DNA of 64,000 bases from an uncultured Collinsella sp. (GTDB taxonomy: Bacteria; Actinomycetota; Coriobacteriia; Coriobacteriales; Coriobacteriaceae), in assembly GCA_958421275.1 (NCBI GenBank), contig CATZLI010000005.1:124001-188000 (forward strand), read 5' to 3'. Below, piece after piece: positions 50,770-60,200 of the stretch. Below the pieces are notes generated by a model. The model ran no database searches, had not been told where the DNA came from, and was given only the letters and a program-made list of their open reading frames with translations. The position numbers and the translations under genes were made by a program. Each line of letters begins with the position of its first letter. Position 1 is the stretch's first letter.

Positions 50770-51270
50770 ATGGATATCCAAATTAAGACGGGATGCTTTG
50801 ATGACGCGGCGTTGGTGCGCCGCGTCGTTTTTATGGACGAGCAGGGCTACGAGAATGAGTTCGACGCTATCGACGAGGATCCGAACTGCATTCATGTGAC
50901 GCTCTATGTAGACGGCGGGCTTGCCGGTTGCTCGCGCGTGTTTCCCGAAGAGCTTGAGCGCGTGGCTGACGCAGAGGCCCCGGTGTTGCCGGCATGCGAC
51001 ATGGACGAAGGCGTTGCGGCGGGGGAGACCTACATTATGGGGCGCGTCGCCGTGCTGCCGGCTATGCGTCGTCGCGGACTGGCGAGTGCGATCGTCGAGG
51101 CCAGTGCTTCGTGTGCACGCGATGCCGGCGCTAAGCTTATTAAGCTGCATGCGCAGGAATACGTGTTGCCGCTCTATGCAAAGGCGGGCTACACGCAAAT
51201 TGCCCCGGTAGATTACGAAGACGAGGGCCAGCCCCATGCTTGGATGGCCAAGCGCGTAGATGGCAGATAG
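50770..51270 (+). CDS. GNAT family N-acetyltransferase
   Basis: 166 residues starting MDIQIKTGCFDDAALVRRVV; AAAGGGCAGC upstream. The acetyl-CoA site is VLPAMRRRGLASAIVEASAS (V-x-x-x-x-R-G-x-G/A type, with RRRGLA). The fold also includes FMDEQGYENEFDAID, as in ElaA-type proteins; the sequence end YEDEGQPHAWMAKRV supports that comparison (ElaA family ends with HxxMxK). Substrate unknown. A promoter-distant gene with a palindrome TCAGAGCGCTCTGA and a T run 60 bases beyond the stop. Confidence 0.85.
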   Translation: MDIQIKTGCFDDAALVRRVVFMDEQGYENEFDAIDEDPNCIHVTLYVDGGLAGCSRVFPEELERVADAEAPVLPACDMDEGVAAGETYIMGRVAVLPAMRRRGLASAIVEASASCARDAGAKLIKLHAQEYVLPLYAKAGYTQIAPVDYEDEGQPHAWMAKRVDGR

Positions 51271-51326
51271 GGACGTTCCTTTCCTGCCGGCAGTTTGGGA
51301 CACTCCTTGGCAATTGGCGCATCAGA

Positions 51327-51352
51327 GCGCTCTGACATACAGTTTTTCGATT
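51327..51352. terminator. Possible terminator after the GNAT gene
   Basis: TCAGAGCGCTCTGA is a perfect palindrome (51327-51340) followed eight bases later by TTTTT; weak because the arms are adjacent. Confidence 0.35.
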
Positions 51353-51372
51353 CCGTATGTATATATGCGCGC

Positions 51373-51472
51373 TAATGGGTTATAAAATCTAAGTCTGAAC
51401 ATAGCAGGTCTGCGATGCGGCTCGGGCGACCGGGCCGTTTTTGCGGGCGGGGGTAGCGCGAAAGGACTGCAC
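51373..51472 (+). promoter_or_regulatory. htpG leader with terminator-like hairpin
   Basis: -10-like TATAAA lies in GGGTTATAAAATC near 51380. About 35 bases downstream, GGCTCGG/CCGGGCC forms a stem followed by TTTTT (about 51420-51443), i.e. a terminator-shaped hairpin inside the leader. Then GAAAGGAC is the RBS for the ATG at 51473. No CIRCE or HspR repeat was found. Confidence 0.45.
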
Positions 51473-53497
51473 ATGCGTCAATTTAAGACCGAGAGCAAAA
51501 AACTGCTCGACCTCATGATCAACTCCATCTACACCAATAAGGAAATCTTCCTGCGCGAGCTTATCTCTAACGCGAGCGACGCCGTCGACAAGCTCAACTT
51601 TAAGAGCCTGCAGGACCCGAGCGTTAAGATCGACCAGGGCGACCTGGCCATTCGCGTCTCCTTTGATAAGGACGCCCGCACCATCACGATTTCGGATAAC
51701 GGCATTGGCATGACCGCCGAGGAGCTCGAGCGCAATCTGGGCACCATCGCTCATTCCGGCTCCGAGGAGTTTAAGACCGAGAACGCCGAGCAGCAGGGTT
51801 CGGATGTCGACATCATCGGCCAGTTTGGCGTGGGCTTCTACTCGGCCTTTATGGTCGCCAGCCATGTGAAGGTCGTCAGCCGCGCCTATGGCGAGGATGT
51901 CGCCCATGTGTGGGAATCCGACGGTCTTGAGGGCTACACCATCGAGAACGGCGAGCGCGCCGAGCACGGTACCGATGTCATCCTGACGCTGCGCGAGAAC
52001 GAGAAGCTCGATGCCGACGGCGAGGCCGAGACCTACGATCGCTTCCTGACCGAGTGGGGCCTCAAGAGCCTGATTCAGCAGTACAGTAACTATGTGCGCT
52101 ACCCGATCCAGATGATGGTGTCCAAGAGCCGCCAGAAACCCAAGCCCGAGGACGCCGGCGACGATTACAAGCCCGAGTATGAGGACTACCAGGAGCTCGA
52201 GACCATCAACTCCATGACGCCGATTTGGAAAAAGCGCAGCTCCGATGTTGAGCAGAAGGACTACGACGAGTTCTACAAGTCCACGTTCCACGACTTTGAT
52301 AATCCTGCGCGCACCATCAGCTTCCACGCCGAGGGCACGCTCGAGTACGACGCCCTGCTGTTTGTGCCGGGTCGCGCCCCGTTCGATCTGTACAGCAAGG
52401 ACTACGAGAAGGGTCTGGCGCTCTACAGCTCCAACGTGCTGATTATGGAGAAGTGCGACGACCTGCTGCCCGACTACTACAACTTTGTGCGCGGTGTCGT
52501 GGACTCTGCCGACGTGACGCTCAACATCTCGCGCGAGACGCTGCAGCAGAACCGTCAGCTCAAGGCCATCGCCAAGCGTGTGGAAAAGAAGATCACCGCT
52601 GACCTTGAGGATATGCGTGACAACGACCGCGAGGCCTACGAGAAGTTCTTTGAGAACTTTGGCCGCGGCCTTAAGTACGGCATCTACTCGAGCTATGGCA
52701 TGAAGGCCGACGAGCTCGCCGACCTGTTGCTGTTCTGGTCTGCCAAGGAACAGAAGATGATTACCCTGGCCGAGTATGCCAAGGGCATGCCTGAGGATCA
52801 GAAGGCCATCTACTACGCCGCCGGTGACTCGCGTGAGCGTCTGGCCAAGATGCCCGTGGTAAAGGGCGTGCTCGACCGCGGCTATGACGTGCTGCTGCTG
52901 ACACAGGATGTGGATGAGTTCACGTTCCAGGCTATGCGTGAATACGTTGCCGCCGATATGCCCAAGATCTACGAGGACGATGCTGCCCGCGAGGCTGCCG
53001 AGAAGGCTGTGGCCGACGGTGCCGAGCCCGAGGTCGAGGATCGTCATCTGGAGCTCAAGAACGTTGCGACCGGTGATCTTGACCTGGCGACCGAGGACGA
53101 GAAGAAGGAGGCCGAGGACGCCACCAAGGAGAACGAGGACCTCTTTAGCGCTATGAAGGAGGCGCTCGGTGACAAGGTCGAGAAAGTTGCCGTCTCCGCG
53201 CGCCTGACCGATGCCCCCGCTTGCATCACCACCGAGGGCCCGCTTTCGCTCGAGATGGAGAAGGTGCTCCAGAAGGGACCCGAGAGCGCGCCCGACGGCA
53301 TGCCCAAGAGCCAGCGCGTGCTCGAGCTCAACGCCAAGCACCCGGTCTTTGACAAGCTTGTCGCTGCCCAGAAGGCAGGCGACGCCGATAAGATCAAGCA
53401 GTACTCCGGCTTGCTCTACGATCAGGCCCTGCTGGTCGAGGGCATCCTCCCCGAGGACCCCGTTGCCTTCGCAGCAGCTGTCTGCAACTTGATGTAG
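51473..53497 (+). CDS. htpG: Molecular chaperone HtpG (Hsp90)
   Basis: 674 residues. The N-terminal GHKL ATPase has ELISNASDAVDKLNF, DNGIGMTAEELERNLGTIAH-S and IGQFGVGFYSAFMVA; the middle domain carries DLYSKDYEKGLALYSSN and NISRETLQQNRQLKAIAKRV; the C-terminal dimerisation region is present. An acidic insertion EDEKKEAEDATKENEDLFSA lies in the C-terminal part. Hsp90 folds client proteins in the cytoplasm under stress. Length is slightly greater than E. coli HtpG (624). A perfect hairpin GTTACGCGGTTT/AAACCGCGTAAC follows the stop. Confidence 0.97.
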   Translation: MRQFKTESKKLLDLMINSIYTNKEIFLRELISNASDAVDKLNFKSLQDPSVKIDQGDLAIRVSFDKDARTITISDNGIGMTAEELERNLGTIAHSGSEEFKTENAEQQGSDVDIIGQFGVGFYSAFMVASHVKVVSRAYGEDVAHVWESDGLEGYTIENGERAEHGTDVILTLRENEKLDADGEAETYDRFLTEWGLKSLIQQYSNYVRYPIQMMVSKSRQKPKPEDAGDDYKPEYEDYQELETINSMTPIWKKRSSDVEQKDYDEFYKSTFHDFDNPARTISFHAEGTLEYDALLFVPGRAPFDLYSKDYEKGLALYSSNVLIMEKCDDLLPDYYNFVRGVVDSADVTLNISRETLQQNRQLKAIAKRVEKKITADLEDMRDNDREAYEKFFENFGRGLKYGIYSSYGMKADELADLLLFWSAKEQKMITLAEYAKGMPEDQKAIYYAAGDSRERLAKMPVVKGVLDRGYDVLLLTQDVDEFTFQAMREYVAADMPKIYEDDAAREAAEKAVADGAEPEVEDRHLELKNVATGDLDLATEDEKKEAEDATKENEDLFSAMKEALGDKVEKVAVSARLTDAPACITTEGPLSLEMEKVLQKGPESAPDGMPKSQRVLELNAKHPVFDKLVAAQKAGDADKIKQYSGLLYDQALLVEGILPEDPVAFAAAVCNLM

Positions 53498-53504
53498 TTA
53501 GGTA

Positions 53505-53532
53505 GTTACGCGGTTTTACCAAACCGCGTAAC
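53505..53532. terminator. Perfect hairpin after htpG
   Basis: GTTACGCGGTTT, loop TACC, AAACCGCGTAAC; it has no T tract, so it may stabilise the mRNA end more than terminate. Confidence 0.55.
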
Positions 53533-53546
53533 AGCTCGACGCTGCA

Positions 53547-53643
53547 AACGCCCCTAAGCGGCAATCTGACGTTCAATCGTCGGTCGCGTACCCAAAGTAC
53601 GCTTCCCTCCTCTTTCACGTCACCTTGCTCGCTTAGGGGCGTT
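53547..53643. repeat. Long hairpin, GCGTAC-type element copy 2
   Basis: Outer arms AACGCCCCTAAGCG (53547-53560) and CGCTTAGGGGCGTT (53630-53643) are perfect. The centre is GCGTACCCAAAGTACGC (53586-53602) with TCGTCGGTC on its left and CTCCTCTTTC on its right, as in the copy at 1778-1880. Only the centre is shared in sequence; the outer arms differ but still pair. Confidence 0.75.
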
Positions 53644-53687
53644 TTCGCTGACTTATGCTCAACCAGCGACGCTTTCGTGGTCCTAAG

Positions 53688-53743
53688 TAGTCATTGGGGA
53701 CGTTCTTGTTTGACTAGTCGTTTAAGAACGTCCCCAATGACTA
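53688..53743. repeat. REPIN-like inverted repeat, GGGGACGTTCTT type
   Basis: TAGTCATTGGGGACGTTCTT (53688-53707) and its exact complement (53724-53743) are 20-bp arms around GTTTGACTAGTCGTTT. It resembles the palindrome at 34156 in its GGGAC start. A partial GGGACGTTCCTTT occurs near 51271. The remaining bases to 53929 contain no gene I can support; the promoter of the next gene is probably near 53780-53820 (AT-rich). Confidence 0.7.
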
Positions 53744-53929
53744 GTCGGATTGATAATTTGTGCGGGTTGTGGTTTTGTGACCTGCTGAAATTTAGGATAC
53801 TGTACATCTGTACGCTAACTCATCTTCGTAGTATATTGCTACCCGCAAAACTCAGCACCATTGTGCCGTGAGGCACTAAAGCGCCTCCGTACAATGGTTG
53901 TCGATAGTACGATTCGATTCAACGACAGG

Positions 53930-56710
53930 ATGGATGGTCCAAGCGTGAGTCTCGGCAGCAAACTATCCAACGCAAAGGTCTCCTTTGCGATCTTTAAGCG
54001 CGACATCAAGCGATTGCTCGTGAACCCCGTCGCCCTGGTGGTTACCCTAGGCGTGTGCGTTATTCCCTCGCTGTATGCCTGGTACAACATCGTGGCTAAC
54101 TGGGATCCGTACGGAAACACCCAGGGTATCAAGATTGCCATCGCCAACAACGATCGGGGCACCCAAAACGACTTGGTGGGCGAGCTCAACGCGGGCGACC
54201 AGGTCGTCGATCAGCTCAAGGAGAACGATCAGCTGGGCTGGACCTTCGTCGATTCGGCGGCCGACGCCAAGGAGGGCGTCGAGAGCGGTGAGTACTATGC
54301 GGCCATCGTAATCCCTAAGAACTTCTCGGATAACCTGGTTTCGATGCTCGACGGTAACTACCATCAGCCCAAGCTTACGTACTACGTCAATGAGAAGAAG
54401 AGCGCTATTGCGCCCAAGGTTACCGACACCGGTGCAAGCACCATCGAGGAGCAGATCAACTCGGAATTTGTCTCCACGGTGGGCGAGACCGTTGCCAGCA
54501 TTGCCAAGGATGCCGGAGTCGATTTAAAGGACAAGGCAACCCAGACTCAGGATTCGTTGGCAAGTTCTGTCTCCGAGGCATCCGATACCTTGGGCGAGGT
54601 GCGCGATTCGATTGGCGACATGAATGCCGCCATCGATAAGACGAGTGGCGCTATCGCCTCGGCTGATGCGGCACTTGCCGGCATGCAGGGTCAGGCGCCG
54701 TCACTGACGCAAGCGATCTCTCAGGGCAACGACCTGCTGGGTGAAGCTCGCACCACGGCGGGCAACTCTATCGCCTCGCTCTCCAAGGCGCTCTCGGAAG
54801 GCAGCCTTGCGCTCACCAAGACGTCGGCCTCCGCGAACACTGCCATCGGCAAGCTGACGGGCACGGTCACATCTACGACCACCCGTATCGACAACTCGCT
54901 CGAGTCTCTCCAAGCGACGATCGACCACAATAAGGCCGTTATCGGGCACTTGGAGATTCTCGCCAATGACACGTCGACAGGTTCCGAGGAAATTGACGCG
55001 CGCATTGTATCGACCATCAATACGCTCCGTGAGCAGAACGAGAAGTTGCAGAGCATCAAGGACGGTCTGTCCGCGCAGTCGAGCGCCATGGCGAATGACG
55101 CCGCGGCTGTCTCGGGTGCCAGCGACGCTATCAATAACGCAATTCAGACCGGTGCGACCAACCTTGGCCAGGCCCAGACGGACCTGGGTCAAAACGCGCT
55201 GCCGAAGGCCTCGAGCGCGCTTGATTCCTTTGCCGCCGTCTCGGGTGATTTGACGGGTATCGTATCTGGCCTCACGCCCACGATTGCAAGCGCGCGCGGT
55301 ACGCTTTCGCAGCTTAACGCTACGCTCGGCCAGGCCAAGACCACGCTGTCCCAGACCGATTCCTCGCTTGCCAAGGTCCAGGACAAGTTCGCAACCGCCG
55401 CCAACGACATCGCGGCGCTACAGGCCTCCGAGTCCATGGGCGAGCTGGCCGACCTGATGGGCGTCGACGTCAATGACGTCGCAGACTTCATGGCATCTCC
55501 GGTTGAGCTCGCGTCCAAGTCGATCTATCCGGTTAAGAGCTTCGGCTCGGGCATTGCCCCGTTCTATACCAACCTGGCGCTTTGGGTGGGCGGCTACGTG
55601 CTTATCGCCATCTACAAGCTCGAGGTCGACCGCGAAGGCATCGGCAGCTTTACCGCGCGTCAGGGCTACTTTGGCCGCTGGTTGCTCCTGGTGATCCTGG
55701 GCGCGTTGCAGGCCATCATCGTTACGGTAGGCGATCTGGTGATTGGCGTGCAGTGCGTCAGCCCGCTGCTGTTCGTGCTGGGCGGCATCGCCATTTCGTT
55801 CACCTACGTCAATATCATCTATGCGCTGTCCACCACGTTTAAGCATATCGGCAAGGCTATCGGCGTCATTCTCGTCATCGTGCAGATCCCGGGTTCGTCG
55901 GGCATGTACCCCATCGAGATGATGCCCGGCTTCTTCCAGTGGCTGCACCCGCTGCTGCCCTTTACCTACGGCATCAATCTGCTGCGCGAGACGGTCGGCG
56001 GCATGTATTCGTTCAACTACCTGTTTAACCTGTGCATTCTGGGCGTGTTCTTGATCGTGGCGCTCTTTATCGGCCTGCAGCTGCGTCCGCTGCTGCTCAA
56101 CCTTAACCTGCTCTTTGATAAACAGCTTTCCACGACCGGTATGATGATTTGCGAGTCCAACGACCTGCCGCGCCAGCGCTACTCGCTGCGCACGGCCATG
56201 CGTGTCATGCTCGATTCCGATTCGTACCGTCGCGAACTGCTCGATCATGCGGTCGCCTTTGAACATCGCTACCCGTACTACATCAAGGGCGGTTTTGCCG
56301 CCGTGGTGGGCGTTCAGGTCCTGCTCTTTGTCCTGTCGACGGTTCTCGATATCGACAATAACGGCAAGATCATCCTGCTTGTCATTTGGATCATCTCGGT
56401 TATTGCCATCTGCGGCTGGCTTATCAATATCGAATATATCCGCGCGAGCCTCAATACCCAGATGCGCATCTCGGCGCTTTCGGATGAGGACCTGCGTCGC
56501 GAGATGCGCGAACACACGGCCGCCATTCCTGCCGCCCGCCACATGTTTGGCCTCAACGCCAGCGAGCGTGGTGCCAAGGGCGGCGATCAGTCCACGGGCC
56601 GCTTGCCGCATATCGGCTCGCACCATAAATCTCAGGGCAGCGACAGCACAGCCACAAATGATGGAGATACCACCGCGCTTGGCAAGCACTCCAAAGGAGG
56701 TGAGGCATAA
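53930..56710 (+). CDS. YhgE/Pip-family membrane protein (ABC-2 type), larger of a pair
   Basis: About 926 residues if started at ATG 53930; GTG 53945 is an equally possible start with a better RBS. An N-terminal membrane helix (VNPVALVVTLGVCVIPSLYA-WYN) with the Pip signature WDPYGNTQGIKIAIANNDRG leads to a long outside coiled-coil region (residues about 190-530) rich in Ala, Ser and Asn. Five or so membrane helices of the ABC-2 type follow (GGYVLIAIYKLEVDREGIGS, ALQAIIVTVGDLVIG, up to LIVALFIGLQLRPLLL), then two extra helices and a charged cytoplasmic tail. Family members are linked to export, ESX-like secretion and phage infection (Pip). It overlaps no gene and is followed immediately by its smaller homologue. 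Confidence 0.88.
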   Translation: MDGPSVSLGSKLSNAKVSFAIFKRDIKRLLVNPVALVVTLGVCVIPSLYAWYNIVANWDPYGNTQGIKIAIANNDRGTQNDLVGELNAGDQVVDQLKENDQLGWTFVDSAADAKEGVESGEYYAAIVIPKNFSDNLVSMLDGNYHQPKLTYYVNEKKSAIAPKVTDTGASTIEEQINSEFVSTVGETVASIAKDAGVDLKDKATQTQDSLASSVSEASDTLGEVRDSIGDMNAAIDKTSGAIASADAALAGMQGQAPSLTQAISQGNDLLGEARTTAGNSIASLSKALSEGSLALTKTSASANTAIGKLTGTVTSTTTRIDNSLESLQATIDHNKAVIGHLEILANDTSTGSEEIDARIVSTINTLREQNEKLQSIKDGLSAQSSAMANDAAAVSGASDAINNAIQTGATNLGQAQTDLGQNALPKASSALDSFAAVSGDLTGIVSGLTPTIASARGTLSQLNATLGQAKTTLSQTDSSLAKVQDKFATAANDIAALQASESMGELADLMGVDVNDVADFMASPVELASKSIYPVKSFGSGIAPFYTNLALWVGGYVLIAIYKLEVDREGIGSFTARQGYFGRWLLLVILGALQAIIVTVGDLVIGVQCVSPLLFVLGGIAISFTYVNIIYALSTTFKHIGKAIGVILVIVQIPGSSGMYPIEMMPGFFQWLHPLLPFTYGINLLRETVGGMYSFNYLFNLCILGVFLIVALFIGLQLRPLLLNLNLLFDKQLSTTGMMICESNDLPRQRYSLRTAMRVMLDSDSYRRELLDHAVAFEHRYPYYIKGGFAAVVGVQVLLFVLSTVLDIDNNGKIILLVIWIISVIAICGWLINIEYIRASLNTQMRISALSDEDLRREMREHTAAIPAARHMFGLNASERGAKGGDQSTGRLPHIGSHHKSQGSDSTATNDGDTTALGKHSKGGEA

Positions 56711-58900
56711 ATGAAGAACATCCTGCATCTGTTTAAGCGCGATGTCCAAAACGTGTCTCGCTCCGTGATCGGCTTGGTTGTCGTGATGGGCCTCATTATC
56801 GTACCGTGTCTGTACGCGTGGTTTAACATCGCCGGCAGCTGGGATCCGTACGGCAACACCGGCAATCTTAAGATCGCCGTGGTCAACACCGATGAGGGTT
56901 ACGAGAGCGATTTGATCCCCGTCGAGGTTAACGTGGGCGAAAACGTGACCGCCACCCTACGCGGCAACGAGAGCTTCGATTGGGTTGTGCTCAACAATCG
57001 CGAAAAGGCTATCGAGGGCGTTAAGTCGGGCGCGTACTATGCTGCCGTCGTTATCCCCAAAACGTTTAGCGCTGACATGATGACGCTTTTCTCGACCGAC
57101 GTGAAACACGCCGATATCGAGTTTTACGAGAACCAGAAGGCCAACGCCATTGCGCAGATCGTGACCGAGAAGGGTTCGAGCGCCGTTCAGAGCCAGGTTA
57201 ACGAAACTTTTACCGAGACCATTACGAGCATCGGTCTTAAGACGGTGTCCAGCCTGCTCGATTACATGAGCACCGACCAGGTCAGCAACTTTATCGCCAA
57301 CCTGTCCTCGACGCTCGGCGATTCGGTCCAGGACCTGCAGGACGTTCAGGCCAGCGCAACGTCGCTTGCGGGCATTTTGAGCTCCACGTCCGATTCGCTG
57401 ACGTCGGCGAGCGGTATGCTCCAGCAGACGGGTACGGTCGATGAGTCGACCAAGCAGTTGATGGAGCACGCCAAGAGCGGCATCAATGATTCCAAGGAAG
57501 CGCTCAAGGCCGCCAACGATGCCGTTGACGCGGCGATTGACGGAAGCGCGGGCTCGTTCGACAACGTGTCCGCCGAGCTCGCGAAGGCGTTCGATGCCGC
57601 GAACCAGCATGTCGACCTTACGGTGTCCCAACTCAACGATGCCGCTGCGGCCCTCAATGCGCGCGCCAAGGATATCGATGCGATGGCCGATCAGCTCCGC
57701 AGCCTTGCCGACCAGGTGAGCGATGAGAATTTGAAGGACGGCCTCAAGTCCGCCGCGACGTCGCTGGGCAGAATCGCCGTTGAGTACCGCAACAATGCCA
57801 AGGATCTGGCGGCTACCGCGAAGTCTCTCTCCGATAGCATGGCCGAGGTCAACAACTCGCGTGCCGAGGTCGATCAGGCCATCGCTGATGCCAAGGCCGG
57901 CATCGCGGGTGCCAAATCCGATTACGATTCCACGTTCTCGGTTAAGGCCAAGGAGCTCAAGAAGACGGTTTCGGGCATTCTGGACTCGCTTGATGGCATC
58001 TCGGGCGACCTGGATAGCGCCGTAGGCGGCCTGACCGACGCATCCGGTTCGCTGGCAAAGGGCCTCTCCAAGGCTGCAAAGCTGGTCAACAAGGCTTCTG
58101 ATCAGCTGGGCGAGGCGTCGGACAAGATCAGCGCGTTTAAGGACGAGCTCGACGGCGCCTTGATGTCGGATGACCTCGCTACGATCAAGACGATGATCGG
58201 CAATGATCCCGAGGGTTTGGCCGTGTCGCTTTCCGGTCCCGTCGCGCTCGATCGCAAACCGGTCTATCCGATCCGCAACTACGGCTCGGCCATGGCGCCG
58301 TTCTACACGATTCTGTCGCTCTGGGTCGGCTCGATCGTGCTGGCGGCCATGATGAAGGTCTCGGTTGACGATGAGCTTATCAACGAGCTCATCCCCGTGC
58401 GCCTGCACGAGATCTACCTGGGCCGCTACCTGTTCTTTGGCGGTCTGGCCTTGCTGCAGGCAACGCTCGTGTGTGCGGGCGACATCCTGTTCTTTGGCAT
58501 CCAGTGCGACGACCCGCTGCAGTTTGTGCTGGCGGGCTGGGTCGCGAGTCTCGTGTTCTCCAATATCGTCTACACGCTTACGGTTTCGTTTGGCGATATC
58601 GGCAAGGCGCTCGCCGTCGTGCTGCTGGTCATGCAGGTCGGCGGTTCGGGCGGCACGTTCCCCATCGAGATGACCGGCCCCGTGTTCCAGGCGATCTATC
58701 CGTTCCTGCCGTTCACCCACGGCATCAACGCCATGCATGCCGCCATGGCCGGTGCGTACCACATGGAGTACTGGATTGAGCTAGGCATTCTGGCGAGCTA
58801 TCTGATTCCGTCGCTGGCACTGGGCGTCGTCTTCCGCCGCCCGGTCATCAAAGCCAACGACTGGATCATCGAAAAACTGGAGTCAACCAAATTGATTTAG
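56711..58900 (+). CDS. YhgE/Pip-family membrane protein, smaller of a pair
   Basis: 729 residues starting MKNILHLFKRDVQNVSRSVI with AAAGGAGGTG just upstream, right after the stop of the larger homologue. N-terminal helix SVIGLVVVMGLIIVPCLYAW, Pip signature WDPYGNTGNLKIAVVNTDEG, outside coiled coil (about 190-490), then ABC-2 helices with LWVGSIVLAAMMKVSVDDEL and GGTFPIEMTGPVFQAIYPFL, the latter a conserved FPIEMxxxxFQxxxPFLP stretch shared with the first protein. It probably forms a heteromeric complex with the upstream protein. No TetR-type regulator is adjacent. Confidence 0.9.
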   Translation: MKNILHLFKRDVQNVSRSVIGLVVVMGLIIVPCLYAWFNIAGSWDPYGNTGNLKIAVVNTDEGYESDLIPVEVNVGENVTATLRGNESFDWVVLNNREKAIEGVKSGAYYAAVVIPKTFSADMMTLFSTDVKHADIEFYENQKANAIAQIVTEKGSSAVQSQVNETFTETITSIGLKTVSSLLDYMSTDQVSNFIANLSSTLGDSVQDLQDVQASATSLAGILSSTSDSLTSASGMLQQTGTVDESTKQLMEHAKSGINDSKEALKAANDAVDAAIDGSAGSFDNVSAELAKAFDAANQHVDLTVSQLNDAAAALNARAKDIDAMADQLRSLADQVSDENLKDGLKSAATSLGRIAVEYRNNAKDLAATAKSLSDSMAEVNNSRAEVDQAIADAKAGIAGAKSDYDSTFSVKAKELKKTVSGILDSLDGISGDLDSAVGGLTDASGSLAKGLSKAAKLVNKASDQLGEASDKISAFKDELDGALMSDDLATIKTMIGNDPEGLAVSLSGPVALDRKPVYPIRNYGSAMAPFYTILSLWVGSIVLAAMMKVSVDDELINELIPVRLHEIYLGRYLFFGGLALLQATLVCAGDILFFGIQCDDPLQFVLAGWVASLVFSNIVYTLTVSFGDIGKALAVVLLVMQVGGSGGTFPIEMTGPVFQAIYPFLPFTHGINAMHAAMAGAYHMEYWIELGILASYLIPSLALGVVFRRPVIKANDWIIEKLESTKLI

Positions 58901-59101
58901 TTCAGCAACGTAAACGCCGTCGGAACATCGAGATCTTCCAACCCGATGCTTTAGCGTAGTGAATTGCACGGGCTGCTTGGTTGTTGCTACAGTAGCGGGG
59001 CGTGCCGGGGGTCCGGTGCGCCCTGCTTTTATTTGACCATGAGGCGGCACGCAGCCATGCGCGTGCGGACACCACGCCCAGATTGAGCGCGAGGATGCCC
59101 T

Positions 59102-60085
59102 ATGGCCCAGCATGCCACTGACAATATCGAAATGATGCCCGATAGCCCTGTTGCTCGCGAGGACCTGGGCGCGGGCGGCACCTCCCGCGGCGCCGGCGCT
59201 CGCTCGCCGCTGTTCTGGAAAGTCCTGCTGCTTTCGGTGGCAGTCGTCTGGGGCTACTCCTTTACGACCATGAAGGACGCGCTCGACACCATTCCGGTGT
59301 TCGAACTGCTCTACGTGCGCTTTCTGCCTGCGGCGTTGGTCATGTTTTTCATCTTCCACAAGCGCATCATCGCGCACCTCAACGCCCGCAACCTTATCGT
59401 CGGACTTGGCATGGGCGCACTTATGTGGGCCGCCTACGCCCTGCAGACAGTCGGTCTGGCGCACACCACGGCGGGCAAGAATGCTTTTTTGACGGGCACG
59501 TATTGCATCGTTGTGCCGTTCGCGAGCTATTTTCTGAGCGGCGAAAAACTCACCCGCTATAACCTGGGCGCGGCGCTGCTGTGCTTGGCGGGCATTGGCT
59601 TGGTGGCGCTCGATAGCGTTGAATTCAACATCGGTGATGTCATTACGCTGGCGGGTGCGGTCTTTTTCGCCATCCAGATGGCGGTGACTGCCAAGTACGG
59701 TCGCAAAATGGACATCAACGTCATCACGTTTTGGATGTTTGTGGGCAACGGCGTGCTGAGCCTGGCAACGTCGCTGCTATTCGAGACCCAAGCGCCTCTG
59801 TCCGTGTGGACGCCGAGCTTTATCAGCGCGATGGCGTTTCTCTCGGTTGGTTGCACATGCGCGGCTCTGCTCATCCAAAACGTCGGCCTGGCGCATGTCT
59901 CGGCCTCGACGGGCTCACTGCTCCTTTCGATGGAGTCGCCTTCGGGCGTGCTGTTCTCGGTGCTGCTGATGGGGGAGGCGCTCACCTCGCGCCTGCTCGC
60001 CGGCTTCGCGCTCATCTTTCTTTCGATTATCTTGAGCGAGACGCATTTCGATTTCTTGCGCCGAAAATCACACCCGCAATTGTAA
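59102..60085 (+). CDS. EamA/DMT-family transporter
   Basis: 327 residues with about ten membrane helices in two EamA repeats (VLLLSVAVVWGYSFTTMKDA near residue 40; YVRFLPAALVMFFIFHKRII; second half beginning DVITLAGAVFFAIQMAVTAK). RBS GAGGAT lies upstream of the ATG. A polar N-terminal tail of about 30 residues with a Gly/Ala/Arg stretch precedes the first helix. The substrate of such drug/metabolite transporters cannot be told. It has its own promoter region and is not clearly part of the next gene's operon. Confidence 0.9.
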   Translation: MAQHATDNIEMMPDSPVAREDLGAGGTSRGAGARSPLFWKVLLLSVAVVWGYSFTTMKDALDTIPVFELLYVRFLPAALVMFFIFHKRIIAHLNARNLIVGLGMGALMWAAYALQTVGLAHTTAGKNAFLTGTYCIVVPFASYFLSGEKLTRYNLGAALLCLAGIGLVALDSVEFNIGDVITLAGAVFFAIQMAVTAKYGRKMDINVITFWMFVGNGVLSLATSLLFETQAPLSVWTPSFISAMAFLSVGCTCAALLIQNVGLAHVSASTGSLLLSMESPSGVLFSVLLMGEALTSRLLAGFALIFLSIILSETHFDFLRRKSHPQL

Positions 60086-60200
60086 ACAACTTGTTGCGCC
60101 GCCCTCCCAGGGCGGCATTTTTATGTCATGCCCTTACAGTTGTACCTTGCACTTTACGCTATCAAAGTGCGTGCTGCAAAAACGTTACTGGAGGGCTTCT

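Noticed and set aside
51389..53341. 650-codon frame antisense to htpG
   Set aside because: Shadow; htpG is certain and the antisense product has no recognisable fold.
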